Positions 12,332 through 22,635 of a stretch of DNA of 64,000 nt are shown piece by piece. Each line of letters begins with the position of its first letter. Within the stretch, counting starts at the first letter, position 1. Under the pieces are notes generated by a model, which did no database searches, was not told where the DNA came from, and saw only the letters and a list, made by a program, of their open reading frames with translations. A program made the position numbers and the translations under genes. The stretch is from Cephalotus follicularis. Its lineage: Eukaryota; Streptophyta; Magnoliopsida; Oxalidales; Cephalotaceae. The stretch is from assembly GCA_001972305.1 (NCBI GenBank), contig BDDD01005251.1, positions 11,336-75,335 of the forward strand, read 5' to 3'.

Positions 12332-12399
12332 TATAACATCCCGAAATGACCCATTACTTACTATAGCATATATTACATCATATTGTCATGGTGTATAAA
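12332..12399 (+). repeat. LTR3, first piece (LTR start), split by LTR2
   Basis: 68 bp starting TATAACATCCCGAAATGACC, closely similar to the first 68 bp of LTR2 that follows (TGTAACGTCCTGAAATAACT). Its continuation is found 43 kb away at 55635: joining across the insertion restores an order that aligns with LTR2 throughout. LTR2 is therefore inserted in a member of its own lineage. Possible target duplication ATAAA (12395-12399) / ATAGA (55635-55639), one mismatch. Confidence 0.65.
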
Positions 12400-12722
12400 T
12401 GTAACGTCCTGAAATAACTTTTACTTGATTTAGCATATTTTGCATTATATTGTCATGGAATAGAGGTGTTATGAAAATGATTGTGTATTTGATTATGATA
12501 TGGTTTGGGGTATTTAATACACATATAGATTGATAAGTGTTTATGCGATATGTTTTGCGGTGATTGGGGCATTAAATACCCGTATTTGAGCATATACTCG
12601 TATATGCATGTTTTATAGATATTTAAAGTTTTATGTGCATTTATGAGGGATGATATGTGAGTAGTTAGTTGCATATGAGATATGTGAGTGTTTTAAGTTT
12701 AAAAGGGAAAACCGAAAAAACC

Positions 12723-12729
12723 TATAAAG
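12723..12729 (+). promoter_or_regulatory. TATA box of LTR2
   Basis: TATAAAG preceded by AAACCGAAAAAACC and followed about 45 bp later by a pyrimidine-rich leader. The same arrangement (AAACCGAAGAAACC then TATAAATA) recurs in LTR3 at about 55878-55898, so the two LTRs share a promoter design. Confidence 0.6.
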
Positions 12730-12767
12730 AGAAGCTTAACTTCTATTTTTCTTTTCATTCTGACCAA

Positions 12768-12857
12768 AGCTCTCTCTCTCTCTCTCTACAATCTCTCTCC
12801 CTTCTCTCTAAAACTGCCACACACACACACACACACACACACTCTCTCTCTCTCTTC
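12768..12857. repeat. (CT)n and (AC)n microsatellites in LTR2
   Basis: Runs of CT (12770-12787 and 12841-12855) around a CA run (12819-12841). It lies just downstream of the LTR TATA box, where CT-rich leaders are common in plant LTRs and genes. Confidence 0.85.
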
Positions 12858-13429
12858 CATACCTCCTCCAAATCTTGCAAACTTGGAGCATAAATGATCA
12901 TGGGAATAAGAGTAGTTGATAAAAGCTAGAGACTTGAGTCTCTCCTTCTTTATCTTATAGTTTCGACCGTTCAAGCTTCGAAAGTGAAAACGGTAGGAAT
13001 TTCTATACCTAAAATGCATTTAGAACGATTTATTGCTTTTTATATGCATGAATTGTAGTGCCTTTGATGAACACTTGAATATGCATGTGATATGATTGAT
13101 TAGAACGAATTAAAATGAGTTTTTCGTTGAAAATGAGTTTTTAGATCTATTTTAACACTTTTCAAATATAGTGATATTCTGATGGTCAAAATGCTTTGAT
13201 TTTGAGATATTTTGTTATACATGTCTACAAACTTCCCCTACGGTTTCGTTTCAACGGATTTGAAAAGGGTTGTGAAAATAAAAAATTAGCTTAGTTTTAA
13301 CCTTTAAAAAAACCGCTGTCAGCTTGTCCCTAGTTGGCTATTAGTTGACTAATATGAACATATTAGTAGACTAATGACCCGCTATAGTCGACTAGTCTGA
13401 TGGTTTTCCACCTGAAAGTGCTGTTTTTG

Positions 13430-13840
13430 CATGTTTTCTCAAACGGTTTTCAATGCGACTCTTCTAAGACGCAAATGACACTTTCTCAAACATGTTTTAA
13501 TGTATTCCTACATGTTTTAACAAATATCTGACCAATTGAACAAAAGGGTTTTGAAAAGTAAAGTTCTACGGAGGTTTTCTCCGAAATGACTCGTTTGAGG
13601 CTTTTCAATAGTTTTCCTCAAACGATCTTCTATGGGAGCCTTCCAAGGCCCAAATAATTTTTCTTTAAATATGTTTTACCATACTTCAACAAGTTTATCA
13701 AAGTATTTGACTAATAGATTTAAAAGGATTTCAAATGAAATGTTTTACGGAGGTTTTCTCCGAAATAGCTCGTTTAAGTCCTTTTTACTTGTTTTCCTCA
13801 AAAGACCTTCCACACGAGCCTTCCAAAGCGTGATTTTAAC
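13430..13840 (+). repeat. 179-bp tandem repeat with a short hairpin, in LTR2
   Basis: The block TACGGAGGTTTTCTCCGAAAT occurs at 13567 and, one base different after it, at 13746, 179 bp apart. Each is followed by TTTTCCTCAAA and GAGCCTTCCAA blocks, and a weaker third unit precedes at about 13430. The core can fold as CGGAG-GTTTT-CTCCG. LTR3 holds the equivalent pair at 56773 and 56952, again 179 bp apart. Confidence 0.65.
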
Positions 13841-14085
13841 TTGTGTAAACGTATTTTATATTGAGTGAATAATTCCTTTGAGGTTTTCACTTGGATTGGT
13901 TTTAAGGAAATGATTGTGAATTGTAAAGGAAATGGTTTTCTACAAGGAGTAAAAATGGAATGGTAAAGAATTGAATTGAGTAGTAAGAAATGATTTGAAA
14001 GGATTTAAGGAAAGGAATAGAACTAAAGTGAATTTTTTTGTTAACCTTATAGTGACCTCACGGTTTTACATGAAGGATTCTAATG

Positions 14086-14330
14086 CTAGTTGAGCTCATG
14101 TGGGTCTAACTCACCGGCAACTTGGTTATTTAGTCGAGATTCTATAGGTAGAACTTATAGTCTAGCAGCTAGATCATTAGATGACTTACAACACAAGTAT
14201 ACTAGTTGAGCTCCTGTGGGTTTAACCCACTGGTAACTAGACCTACTTGAGCTCCTATGAGTCTAACTCACCGGTAATTAAGAAGTCTAGTGGAGCTCTT
14301 TTAAGTCTAACTCATGGGTGACTAGGCATA
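14086..14330 (+). repeat. Tandem stem-loop array in LTR2
   Basis: Four imperfect units containing TTGAGCTC or TGGAGCTC, then inverted arms around a short loop. The best unit (14202-14240) has an outer stem CTAGTT/AACTAG and an inner stem GTGGGTT/AACCCAC. The other units keep most pairs, for example GTGGGT/ACTCAC and TGAGT/ACTCA. Confidence 0.6.
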
Positions 14331-15000
14331 TAAACCTAGCTCTAGGAGGCCTTACATAAGGAACGGTAAGGGAGGTCGTCAACTGTATAGGTTTTTGTTA
14401 TATGATGGACGTGCTTGCACGCATGATATGGTATGACATTGATTGTATGATAAATGGATGGATATGAATGTATAATATAGGTTAATGATTTGTATATATG
14501 TTAACCACAATTGTTCATGCATTATGACATGACATGCTTACAACTGTAATACCTGTTCATTGATGCCATGGCTATAATTGTTCATGAACATGCATTCATT
14601 CCTTATGTATGGGGTTACTATCTGCTTGGCCTTATGGCTAACCCATCCTCTGGGATGGGGCACTTATAGTTTGTTCAGGCACAAATAGATCAAGGGCTAG
14701 TGGCAGTGGTCAGGGACATGGATATCAGTGACAGTGGGATGCACGGATCATCGTTCCTTATGAGTCTTATTTATGGATGTTCAAGTTTATGTTAAAGACT
14801 TGTAATGACTTGTACGGACTTATGTAAGAGATAAAAAGGGTTTGTAAGTATGATAATGATTTGTAAAAGTATGGGACGGACATATGAGACATATTGATGA
14901 TGGTATGTTTTAATGTTTAAGAGTTTGAATGGTTACGCACGTATGTATGTAATAAAGTTTTAAGTTTTTATTGGATCTTTGCTGAATATAATAGACTTAC

Positions 15001-15041
15001 TGTTAGATAGAGTGACTAGACAAGCCATTGGATGGGCTTAT
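15001..15041 (+). repeat. 5' LTR of C1, first piece
   Basis: Matches the start of the 3' LTR (53430 onward) for 41 bp up to GATGGGCTTAT, then is interrupted by an inverted LTR-type insertion. CTTAT (15037-15041) and ATTAT (19304-19308) are the likely target duplication, one base different. Confidence 0.75.
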
Positions 15042-15823
15042 TGATGGAATCGGATATACCGAGTCCGATGCCAAAATGGACATAGGTGTGTAGGGTGTAG
15101 TATAAAATTTTAAATGTACAATCATGCAGCGGAAAAACACCCAATAAAACATAAACCATTCCATTATGGCACGTCCACAGACCACATGGATCACCACAAC
15201 ATCAACATAATTGAATTAGTGTCACCATTGCAAACAATGGTGACACACAAGCATGGCATAAGCAAGAAGATTAAGAATTTATACCAGTGGGTGTTGGCTC
15301 CTTCGTTCTTTGCCGCTACAAGCTTGAGTAGAATCCCTTTGATCTTCTCCAAGCCTCAGGAACACCAAGTAATCCAACCAGCAAAATCAAAATGCTTGAA
15401 CTCACACTCTCTCTCACTTAGCTTAGAGAAGGAGTATTGATTATGACCAATGAAGTCAATAATCAATCCACCCTAGATAAGCCTTTGCCTGGTGTTTATC
15501 AGATAAAAGAACACACACTTGCAGAGAAATATTTGAGATCAATTGCCCAGCAAAAATGTCTCAACCCCTTATTCCATTTTTTTCCAGAAATACTTATAAC
15601 CAGCCTGCAATTCTTTCTCCCAATCTCCCATTCACTTAGGATCATGGCCTTCACTCCCTGGGAGTCCGAAGCCATGATTCCCACGTTTCTAAAACATGTA
15701 GAATCGAGAGAAACCGGTTAAGGATGTGAGAGATGTAGTGCCCACGATTTGCGGTCGTGCATAGGTTGCACGTTCTGCTCAAAGACGTCGACGCCTTCCG
15801 AAAGACGTCGACGCCTATGCAAC

Positions 15824-15942
15824 TGTTAGATAGGGTGACCCGACAAGCCATTGGATTGGCTTTTGTATCGGACCTATTATTGTGTATGAACAGTCTTTTT
15901 CTATATATATGACATGTGCTATTTTGAATATATTAATATTGG
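15824..15942 (+). repeat. Extra forward copy of the C1 LTR start
   Basis: TGTTAGATAGGGTGACCCGA and the next 100 bp match the C1 3' LTR start at 53430. It abuts Sirevirus LTR sequence on its right (from about 15943) and a pair of AAAGACGTCGACGCC motifs on its left (15781-15815). With the inverted copy at 19132-19303 it forms an inverted pair around S2. Confidence 0.65.
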
Positions 15943-18215
15943 CAAAACCCTTAACTCTTTACTTGTTATTTGATTGCTATTGTGTGGTTGTTTATTTTTC
16001 ATACTTTAATTTGTTTATTCCGCAAACAAATTAATTTTGTTATTTAAGGTTGCCACCCATATATTTTTATTCTCAATTGGTATCAGAGCGGTTATCTCAT
16101 TATTCTTAATTGTTAGAGATATAAAGATCCATGGCAAACCATATGAACATAGGATTAGAAGGTCCCTCCATAACTATACCTCCGTTCTTTGACGGAATTA
16201 ACTATAGTTTTTGGAAGACTAGAATGACCATTTTTCTACAATCCCTAGACTATCAATTATGGCATATAATTGTTAATGGTCCTAGGATGCCCACAAAAAT
16301 AATAGAAGGAGTAGTCTCTCCTAAACCCGAAAATGAATATAATGATATTGATTTTAGGATGCTCCAATTGAATTCTAAAGCTAAACATGTTTTATTTTGT
16401 GCCGTTGGCCCTAATGAATTTAATTGGATATCCTCTTATGATTCGGCAAAAGAAATATGGGATTTATTAGAAATCACTTACGAAGGCACTAATCAAGTAA
16501 AAGAATCTAAAATTAGCATGCTTGTACATGAGTACGAATTATTTGTGATGCATGATAATGAGTGTATTAGTGATATGTTTTCTCAATTTACTACTATATT
16601 AACTCTCTTAAGAATCTTGGCAAATCATATTCTAACCAAGAACTTGTAAGAAAAATTTTAAGATGCTTGCCGAAGAGTTAGACGCCTAAGGTGACGGCCA
16701 TAGAGGAGGGTAAAGATCTCTCCACTTTCCCACTCGAACAACTCCTTGGTTCCTTGATGACACATGAGACAACAATGAAGAATCATGAGAATGTGGAAGT
16801 CAAGAAGAAGAAGGCAATCGCTTTTAAAGCTTCAAAGGAAGATAGTGAAAGTGATGAAGATGGAGATGTGGCACTTATCACTTCCTAATTTAAAAGGTTT
16901 CTCAAAAATCAAAAAGGGAGAAAGATCTTCAAAAAGAATTTTCCTCAAGATGAAGAATCAAGCAAAAGGGATGAACCAACATGCTACGAATGCAATAAGC
17001 CCAGCCACTACAAAAATGAGTGTCCAAACCTTAAAAAGAAAGAGCAATTCAAGAAAAAGAATGAACACTTCAAGAAGAAGAAAGCGATGGTAGCCACATG
17101 GTCCGATAGCGATCCCTCAAGCTCCGAAGAGGAAAGCGATGAAGAAGTTGCACACATTGCTTACATGGCAATTGAGGATGACGAAGAAGATGAGGTAAAA
17201 TTTTCCTTTGACGAATTACAAAATGCTTACGAAAAATTATATGTTGAATATGAAAATGTGTGTTTAAAGAACAAGACCCTAAAGAAAAATGCTATGTCTA
17301 TGACTAAAGAAATTGAATCTCTAAAGGATAAAAATAGCTTTTATATGAATGAGATTGACATTTTAAATGTTTCTTCAAAATTGTCAAATGATTTTATGGA
17401 AGAAAATGAAAAACTAAAAATTGAGATTGATGCTTTGAAGAAATCCTTTTCTACTTTTTCAAATTGTAGCACTAAATTGGATAATCTTTTAGGATTACAA
17501 AGATGTGTTTTTGACAAAGCCGGTCTTGGCTTTGAAGAAATGAAAAATGTCAAACATTTTAAAAATTTAAGTCAAGATCAATATGTTCAAGTACATAACT
17601 TGGGAAAAAGCTTTAATTGAGGGGGAGGTATCATTTTAAAATAATGCTCTCTTTGTTTTGATCTTTAATTTTCAATTGATATCTTTCAAAATCTTCAATT
17701 ATTTTATTGATAATATTGCTTCAACAATTGGTATAAGTTTCTTTTTATCCAAGAATTGGTATCTCTCATATTTTTTTTGATATTTTAATGTTCAATGGAC
17801 TTTATTTCAATTGATATTCCTTTATTCTCATTTAATATCCCTTTTGAAATTGTTTAAATAGTATCAAAGTTTAGACATAATCCTTTTGATGTTCACAAAA
17901 AGGGGGAGAATTCTTATTAATTAAAGAAAAAATTGATTAGCATAAGGGGAAGCTACATACCTATGCTAAGGGGGAGATATGAAAATGTGCTATCAATGAT
18001 GAATATGTTAAGGGGGAGTTTATGGTAAAGCAAGATATGATTTACTTGCATAAATCGTTATTTTTTGAAATAAAAATTAGATATCATAGTAAGGGGGAGT
18101 ATATCTAATGTTTTTTTTTAATCTTTGGTATCTAAAAGAAAATCTTGTTGCTTTGAAATGTCATATTTTTTCCATAATGAAGCAAATTTTTTGTAATCAT
18201 CAAAAAGGGTGAGAT

Positions 18216-18264
18216 TGTTGAGTCACAATCATGGGGAGATTGTTGAATCTCAATCATATGTTTT
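18216..18264 (+). repeat. 25-bp duplication at the S2 polypurine tract / LTR start
   Basis: GAGATTGTTGAGTCACAATC is followed 25 bp later by GAGATTGTTGAATCTCAATC, so the purine tract and the LTR start occur twice in tandem. Either could be the true 3' LTR start. Confidence 0.6.
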
Positions 18265-18359
18265 AATGATTACAAATTTACATTTTAACAAGTTTACTTG
18301 ATGTGCAAGATATTACAAAGTTCAAATACCAAAGCAAAACTCATATGCAGAAAAAGACA

Positions 18360-18790
18360 TTGACATTCCATAAATGACATCGACGTCCGTACAGAAAGAC
18401 ATCGATCCCTTTCAAAATGACATCGACGTCTTTAGTGCCAGAAGTTACAGGTCAATTTTCAATGAAGACATCGATCCCTACATGCAAAGACATCGAAGTC
18501 CGTACAAAAGACATCGACGCCTTTCCATAGAAATCGACGCCTTTCTAGAGCTACCTGCATTTCCCAGAAAACACATAGACCCCTACAGAAGAAGTCGATG
18601 TGATGCTCAAAGATTCAAATGCTGGAGATTTCCCAGAAATGACATCGACGCCTTTAAAAAGACATCGACGTCTTTTTAAACAGTTTGACCCGGGAAACAT
18701 GGAACAGCTACTTAGCGCACTTACAACGGGTAGTAACAGTCAAAGACATCGACGTCTTTCCAAAGAAATCGACGTCTTTCTGTCAGCAGA
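18360..18790. repeat. Array of GACATCGACG palindrome-like motifs in the S2 3' LTR
   Basis: About a dozen imperfect copies of AAAGACATCGACGTCTTT-like units. Examples are GACATCGACGTC at 18378, 18420 and 18663, and AAATCGACGTCTTT near 18765. They lie upstream of a TATA-like CTATAAATAC at about 18870. The same motif class recurs in other LTR families in the window. Confidence 0.8.
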
Positions 18791-19303
18791 GACAAAAACA
18801 GGAGCTGCATCAACATATTTTTATATCCAATATGCCCAAGACTTTTGCAACGGCTATAATCTGAAGAATGCTATAAATACAAGCCAAGAAACAAGCTCAA
18901 AGAGACTAGAGGAATAATTCTTGAACATCCAATCACAAAAGCTCATCTTGCACATCTTCAAACAAAAGAGAAAGAAATCAAGCTAGAGTTTTACACTTTC
19001 ACATCAAAAGCTTGCAACTAGTTTACACTTTCATATCCAACCTTTGAGAGGTTACTTGTAAACACATATTACCTTTACAATTCATTCATTGTAAAAGAGG
19101 GGAGTGAACCCTTATAAGGTGTTTGTTTGATAAGTGTAAGCAGGTAAATTCTAAACTACTTCAATTAAGTGATAAAACACAAGTGATATAGCCATAACAA
19201 AATTTAGCACGCATCATATATACATAAGAATAAGATTGTTCCATACATGGCAAGATATAATATGACAACCCATCTAATGGCTTGTCGGTCACTATATCTA
19301 ACA

Positions 19304-21092
19304 ATTATGTATTGGACATGTCTATGTATATAAACAATCTTTTTTCATATATATGACACGTGATAATTTTGATTATATTTATTATGGTAATATCAGTTGT
19401 GTTTTATCACATAATTGAAGTAGTCTAAATTACCTACTTACACTTGTGATGCCCTGACATAAGGTTGGATGCCGAGCATGGAGGCAGTGGGATTGGCTAC
19501 CTTATTCTTTATGTTGAATTAGTTCCAAGTCGTATGTTCACTTTGTGGGTATTAGTGAACCGGATAGACTTGCGCATACGATGCCTGCTCCCGGGGAGGG
19601 GAGGATGGATTCTCTCACTACCATCTGTGTTGATACACTGGGGCAATATCGAATATATACGAATATAAGCGAGTGTGCAATATGGGATTATCACGCCTGT
19701 GTGAAGGTGATCGACCATAATATGGTATGATTGTACTTTGGACTTATGAAATCCTTGGCCAAGGTTGAGGTGGATTGGAAATTGGATTTCCGGAGAGTCT
19801 ACCAAAGGTCCTAGTAATGATCGGATATTTTAGCCACTGAGGTACAAACTAGGGTTGACACGTATCCTTACCCTGACCTCAGTCAGGGTCAAGTATGACG
19901 AGGGATTATAGTACACGCGAACCGAATACTCAAAAAGTCACGAGTTACGGCGGTGTGTAATAAATTATGAGAAAACTAATTGGATGAATTTTTTATCAGG
20001 ATAATATTGGATATTAGTCTGAAAGCATTTTAAATAGGTCTTGAGACTATTTAGAATGGCTCAACCGGACCCTGAGAGCGTTTCGATAATTTATAAACAC
20101 CACCGATAATAACCGCGATTTTAAAGGGTCCCTACCTAATAGTGATATCTTCATATTATGTTGGACATATTTAATGCATGGTGACAATTATAAAATCATA
20201 TATTGGTTAGGTGGATTTTGTGATCTTATCTAATTAATACATGAAGGGATATATGGCATTACTAGAATGAGTTGGACTCATTTATGTGATGAATTGGCTG
20301 AATTCTTGGATAATTGATGACATGCGGCATTGTTACATTAGTTGTGTGACATGTGGCATATTATACATGCATTGGATGACATGTGGCTATCATATGAGTG
20401 AGTTAGACTCACTTAATCAGCCAGCCACATAGAGAGAAAGAATACACTTACAAGCTAGCTGATTTTGAGTGTTGTAAGGAGGAAGAAGATAGCTCTCTCC
20501 TAGGGTTTGAGCATTTCCTCCATTGCTACAAGCTTGGAGCTTATTTCTTATATCTACCCTTCTTTGCTTTTGTTCACCAAGCTTTGGAACTACCTAGGGT
20601 GGATTGAATTGATGATATTTGTCAATTATAGTTCTCCCTTTGTTAGCATATAGTAAGTTGTAGAAACCAAAAAAATAATTAGGGTTTCGTATAGTAAGGC
20701 AACAGTTTTTTCTTGGAGAGAAAGCAAAGGGATTGCCGATTTTTCAAAAGACTTGGAGTAGAATATATTTTCATCTTGGAGGTGAAAGGAAGCTTGGATT
20801 GATCAAGAGGAGACTTCCCAAGCAAGAACTGACAAAGAGAAGGAGCCACCAAGTTTGGTATAGCCTCCTATCATTCTCTTTGTTAGTTGTTCATCACACT
20901 AGCATGCATATGTGATGTCAATTTAATTATGGATTGATGTGTGTGTTTCTTGGACATGGGAATGTTAGAATTGGACTTGGAATTATTGAAAAGTTGAGGG
21001 GTTTTACTTCAGCTAACCAGAAAATTTTTCATTACACCCCTTAACATATTAAGTCCGATTTCGACACCGAGGATGCATTTTGATTCCCAACA
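19304..21092 (+). repeat. 5' LTR of C1, second piece
   Basis: Continues the LTR after the inverted insertion and ends GATTCCCAACA at 21092, directly before the primer site. It aligns along its length with the 3' LTR (53430-55558), which is longer by roughly 240 bp in its middle part. Shared landmarks include CTGCTCCCGGGGAGGGGAGG and a pyrimidine-poor leader ending in the LTR terminus. Confidence 0.85.
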
Positions 21093-21317
21093 GTGGTATC
21101 AGAGACTACCACATCAATCATAATTGAATTTAAATGCCTAGGATGAGGACTAATTAGAAGTTTAATTAGAGGAATGGTTTTGTGGTTAAACTCAATCCTA
21201 TAGTGCTTTGGTGTGTTTTGGATGGTTTTGAGTGAAATTGGATTGCATATGAAACTGTTTGTATTGCTGTCTTATTTGAAATGACATTGGATGTTATTTT
21301 GAACATGTAGAGGATTG
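21093..21317 (+). other. C1 leader, first part
   Basis: Non-coding stretch between the primer site and the Sirevirus insertion. No other feature seen. It resumes at 30828 after the insertion. Confidence 0.6.
21094..21105 (+). other. Primer binding site of C1
   Basis: TGGTATCAGAGA one base after the LTR end, complementary to the 3' end of plant initiator tRNA-Met as usual for copia elements. Confidence 0.8.
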
Positions 21318-21439
21318 TGTTGACATTTATGTCTCAATACAAATTTTGATGATAACATATTTGCATTTGACATTGTTTCTTTATGTGCAAGAAAAGATAA
21401 ACATTGCAAAACAAAACAAGGAAGAATAAAAACAGAGCA

Positions 21440-21935
21440 AAGCGTCGACGGTCTGTAGGCAACCGTAAGCACTTAAGGGGAAAACCGAAGAAGGTATAGC
21501 TCAAAGCATCAACGGTTTGGTACAGAATGGTTTGAGCATTCAAAGTCAAGAACAAGACATCCAAAGCGTCGAAGGTCACAACAAAACAATCAGCGCTTAA
21601 GGAAAACCGACAAAGTACACCACAAAGCGTCAACAGTTGGGCACTCAAAGTGAAAATAAAAAATGCTCAAAGCGTCGACGGTCAAAAGGAAAAAGTCAGA
21701 GCTTAACACCAAGACGCCAACGCTTAAGGAGAACATGTCAAAGGTCTAGTACAAAAACAAATAAAATCTTTTAATGGACTTAAAACGAAGACGCTCTGAA
21801 GAAACCGTCAGCGCTTTAATGCAAACCATCGACATCAAATTCATAGCATCAGCGGTTAAGAAGGCAAATTCAAATTCAAATGCATAACGGTCATCTAAGC
21901 ATCGACGCTTAGAACAACTCCGTCGACGCTTTGTG
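21440..21935. repeat. GTCGAC-core motif array in the S1 5' LTR
   Basis: Imperfect copies of AAAGCGTCGACGGTT and of its complement AACCGTCGACGCTTT alternate. Forward-type cores lie near 21444, 21507, 21566, 21627 and 21673 (spacing about 46-63 bp), and reverse-type cores near 21715, 21790, 21905 and 21925. The array ends about 110 bp upstream of the TATA box. Confidence 0.85.
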
Positions 21936-22046
21936 CGCGGAAAGCAATCAATGAACTAGCTTTTCAACGATGTTTTTAAGGTGACATTTCCCAAGGAAAC
22001 TCCAACGGCTCTATAACTTTTACAACAGTTACAAATAGAAGAAACC

Positions 22047-22054
22047 TATAAATA
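22047..22054 (+). promoter_or_regulatory. TATA box of the S1 LTR
   Basis: TATAAATA preceded by GAAACC. The same is present in the 3' LTR at about 30264-30271. Confidence 0.7.
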
Positions 22055-22635
22055 GAAGGCTGAAACAAGATCAAACTAAAGGAATTACAACAAGAACAAC
22101 TTACAACAATAAAATTCAGCTCTATTCATATAAAAGATTATTTCAAGACTTTTATTGTCTATTTGTGAGCATATTTGTGAGTTGTCATTTGTGAGCTTAC
22201 TAAGTCTATATTCAACCTTAGAGAGGTTATATCAAACACAAAACAACCATTGTAATCCTTTGATTGTAAAAGGGGAGTGAACCCGAAATTGTAAGTGATT
22301 GAGGTCAATCACAGAAAATTGTAAAGGTGCACCGAATAGCTCCTGAAAAGATATTTGAAGAATAGTGGAAACTCAAGGAGGTCCTTGGGAAAATTGAACG
22401 TAGATAAGAGTTTGATCGAACCACTATAAAATCCGTGTTTGCACTCTCTTACCTTTTCTCTTTACTTATATTTTGCATATTGTTCTTTGCACTTTTCAAT
22501 TTTGTTCTTTGCCTTAAATCGAAAAAGTTCAATAATTTTACAAATACTACAATTCACCCCACTCTTGTAGTATTTCAATTGGTATTAGAGCGGTATACTT
22601 ATAATTCTTAATTGTTAGAGTCTTAAAGATCCGCT

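Larger units (their letters stand above)
12400..15000 (+). repeat. LTR2, main piece (gypsy, Tekay-like), split by copia C1
   Basis: Starts TGTAACGTCC; its last 71 bp are at 55564-55634, ending GAGTGTCACA. The split point is marked by the duplication CTTAC (14996-15000 and 55559-55563). A TATA box (TATAAAG, 12723-12729) is followed by a CT- and AC-rich leader (12768-12857). Further on are a 179-bp repeat (about 13560-13830), stem-loop repeats (14086-14330) and a block GGCTAACCCATCCTCTGGGA at about 14637 shared with related LTRs. No coding sequence. Probably a solo LTR. Confidence 0.7.
15943..19131 (+). mobile_element. Sirevirus remnant S2 (copia), gag only, broken
   Basis: Parts: end of the 5' LTR (to 16075), primer site TGGTATCAGAGCGG at 16078, gag region about 16131-17620, a 3' untranslated part with repeated AAGGGGGAG tracts (17905-18100), and a 3' LTR from about 18216 or 18241 (TGTTGAGTC / TGTTGAATC) to about 19131. 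The gag region has a UBN2-type start (PPFFDGINYSFWKTRMTIFL), a CCHC-like knuckle near 16980-17020 and a coiled-coil tail (about 17190-17550). No protease, integrase or reverse transcriptase remains. Repeated polypurine tracts are a known Sirevirus trait. A few breaks in gag. Confidence 0.8.
15042..19303 (-). mobile_element. Inverted C1-like LTR, itself interrupted by a Sirevirus remnant
   Basis: The right end, read on the minus strand from 19303, begins TGTTAGATATAGTGACC and matches the C1 LTR start for about 170 bp (19132-19303). The left end (15042 onward) reads on the minus strand as an LTR end, ...CCGATTCCATCA. About 780 bp at the left (15042-15823) looks like the 3' part of the same inverted LTR, with CCAACACCCACTGGTATA and TTTTCCGCTGCATGATTGTA blocks on the minus strand. 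Between them lie another forward C1 LTR start (15824-15942) and Sirevirus S2. The exact order of events here is unresolved. Confidence 0.5.
21318..22577 (+). repeat. 5' LTR of S1
   Basis: 1,260 bp, TG...CA. It contains the GTCGAC motif array (about 21440-21935) upstream of a TATA box (TATAAATA at 22047-22054). A GGGGAGTGAACCC block near 22272 is shared with S2 (about 19100). Confidence 0.92.

Noticed and set aside
18360-18790. Small protein with repeated DIDVF/HRRLS-type peptides
   Set aside because: The peptide repetition is the translation of the GACATCGACG motif array; frames differ between copies and the region is an LTR.
15824-19303. DNA transposon with about 120-bp terminal inverted repeats
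   Set aside because: The inverted ends are C1-type LTR starts, there is no target duplication around the inner pair, and the interior is Sirevirus gag.
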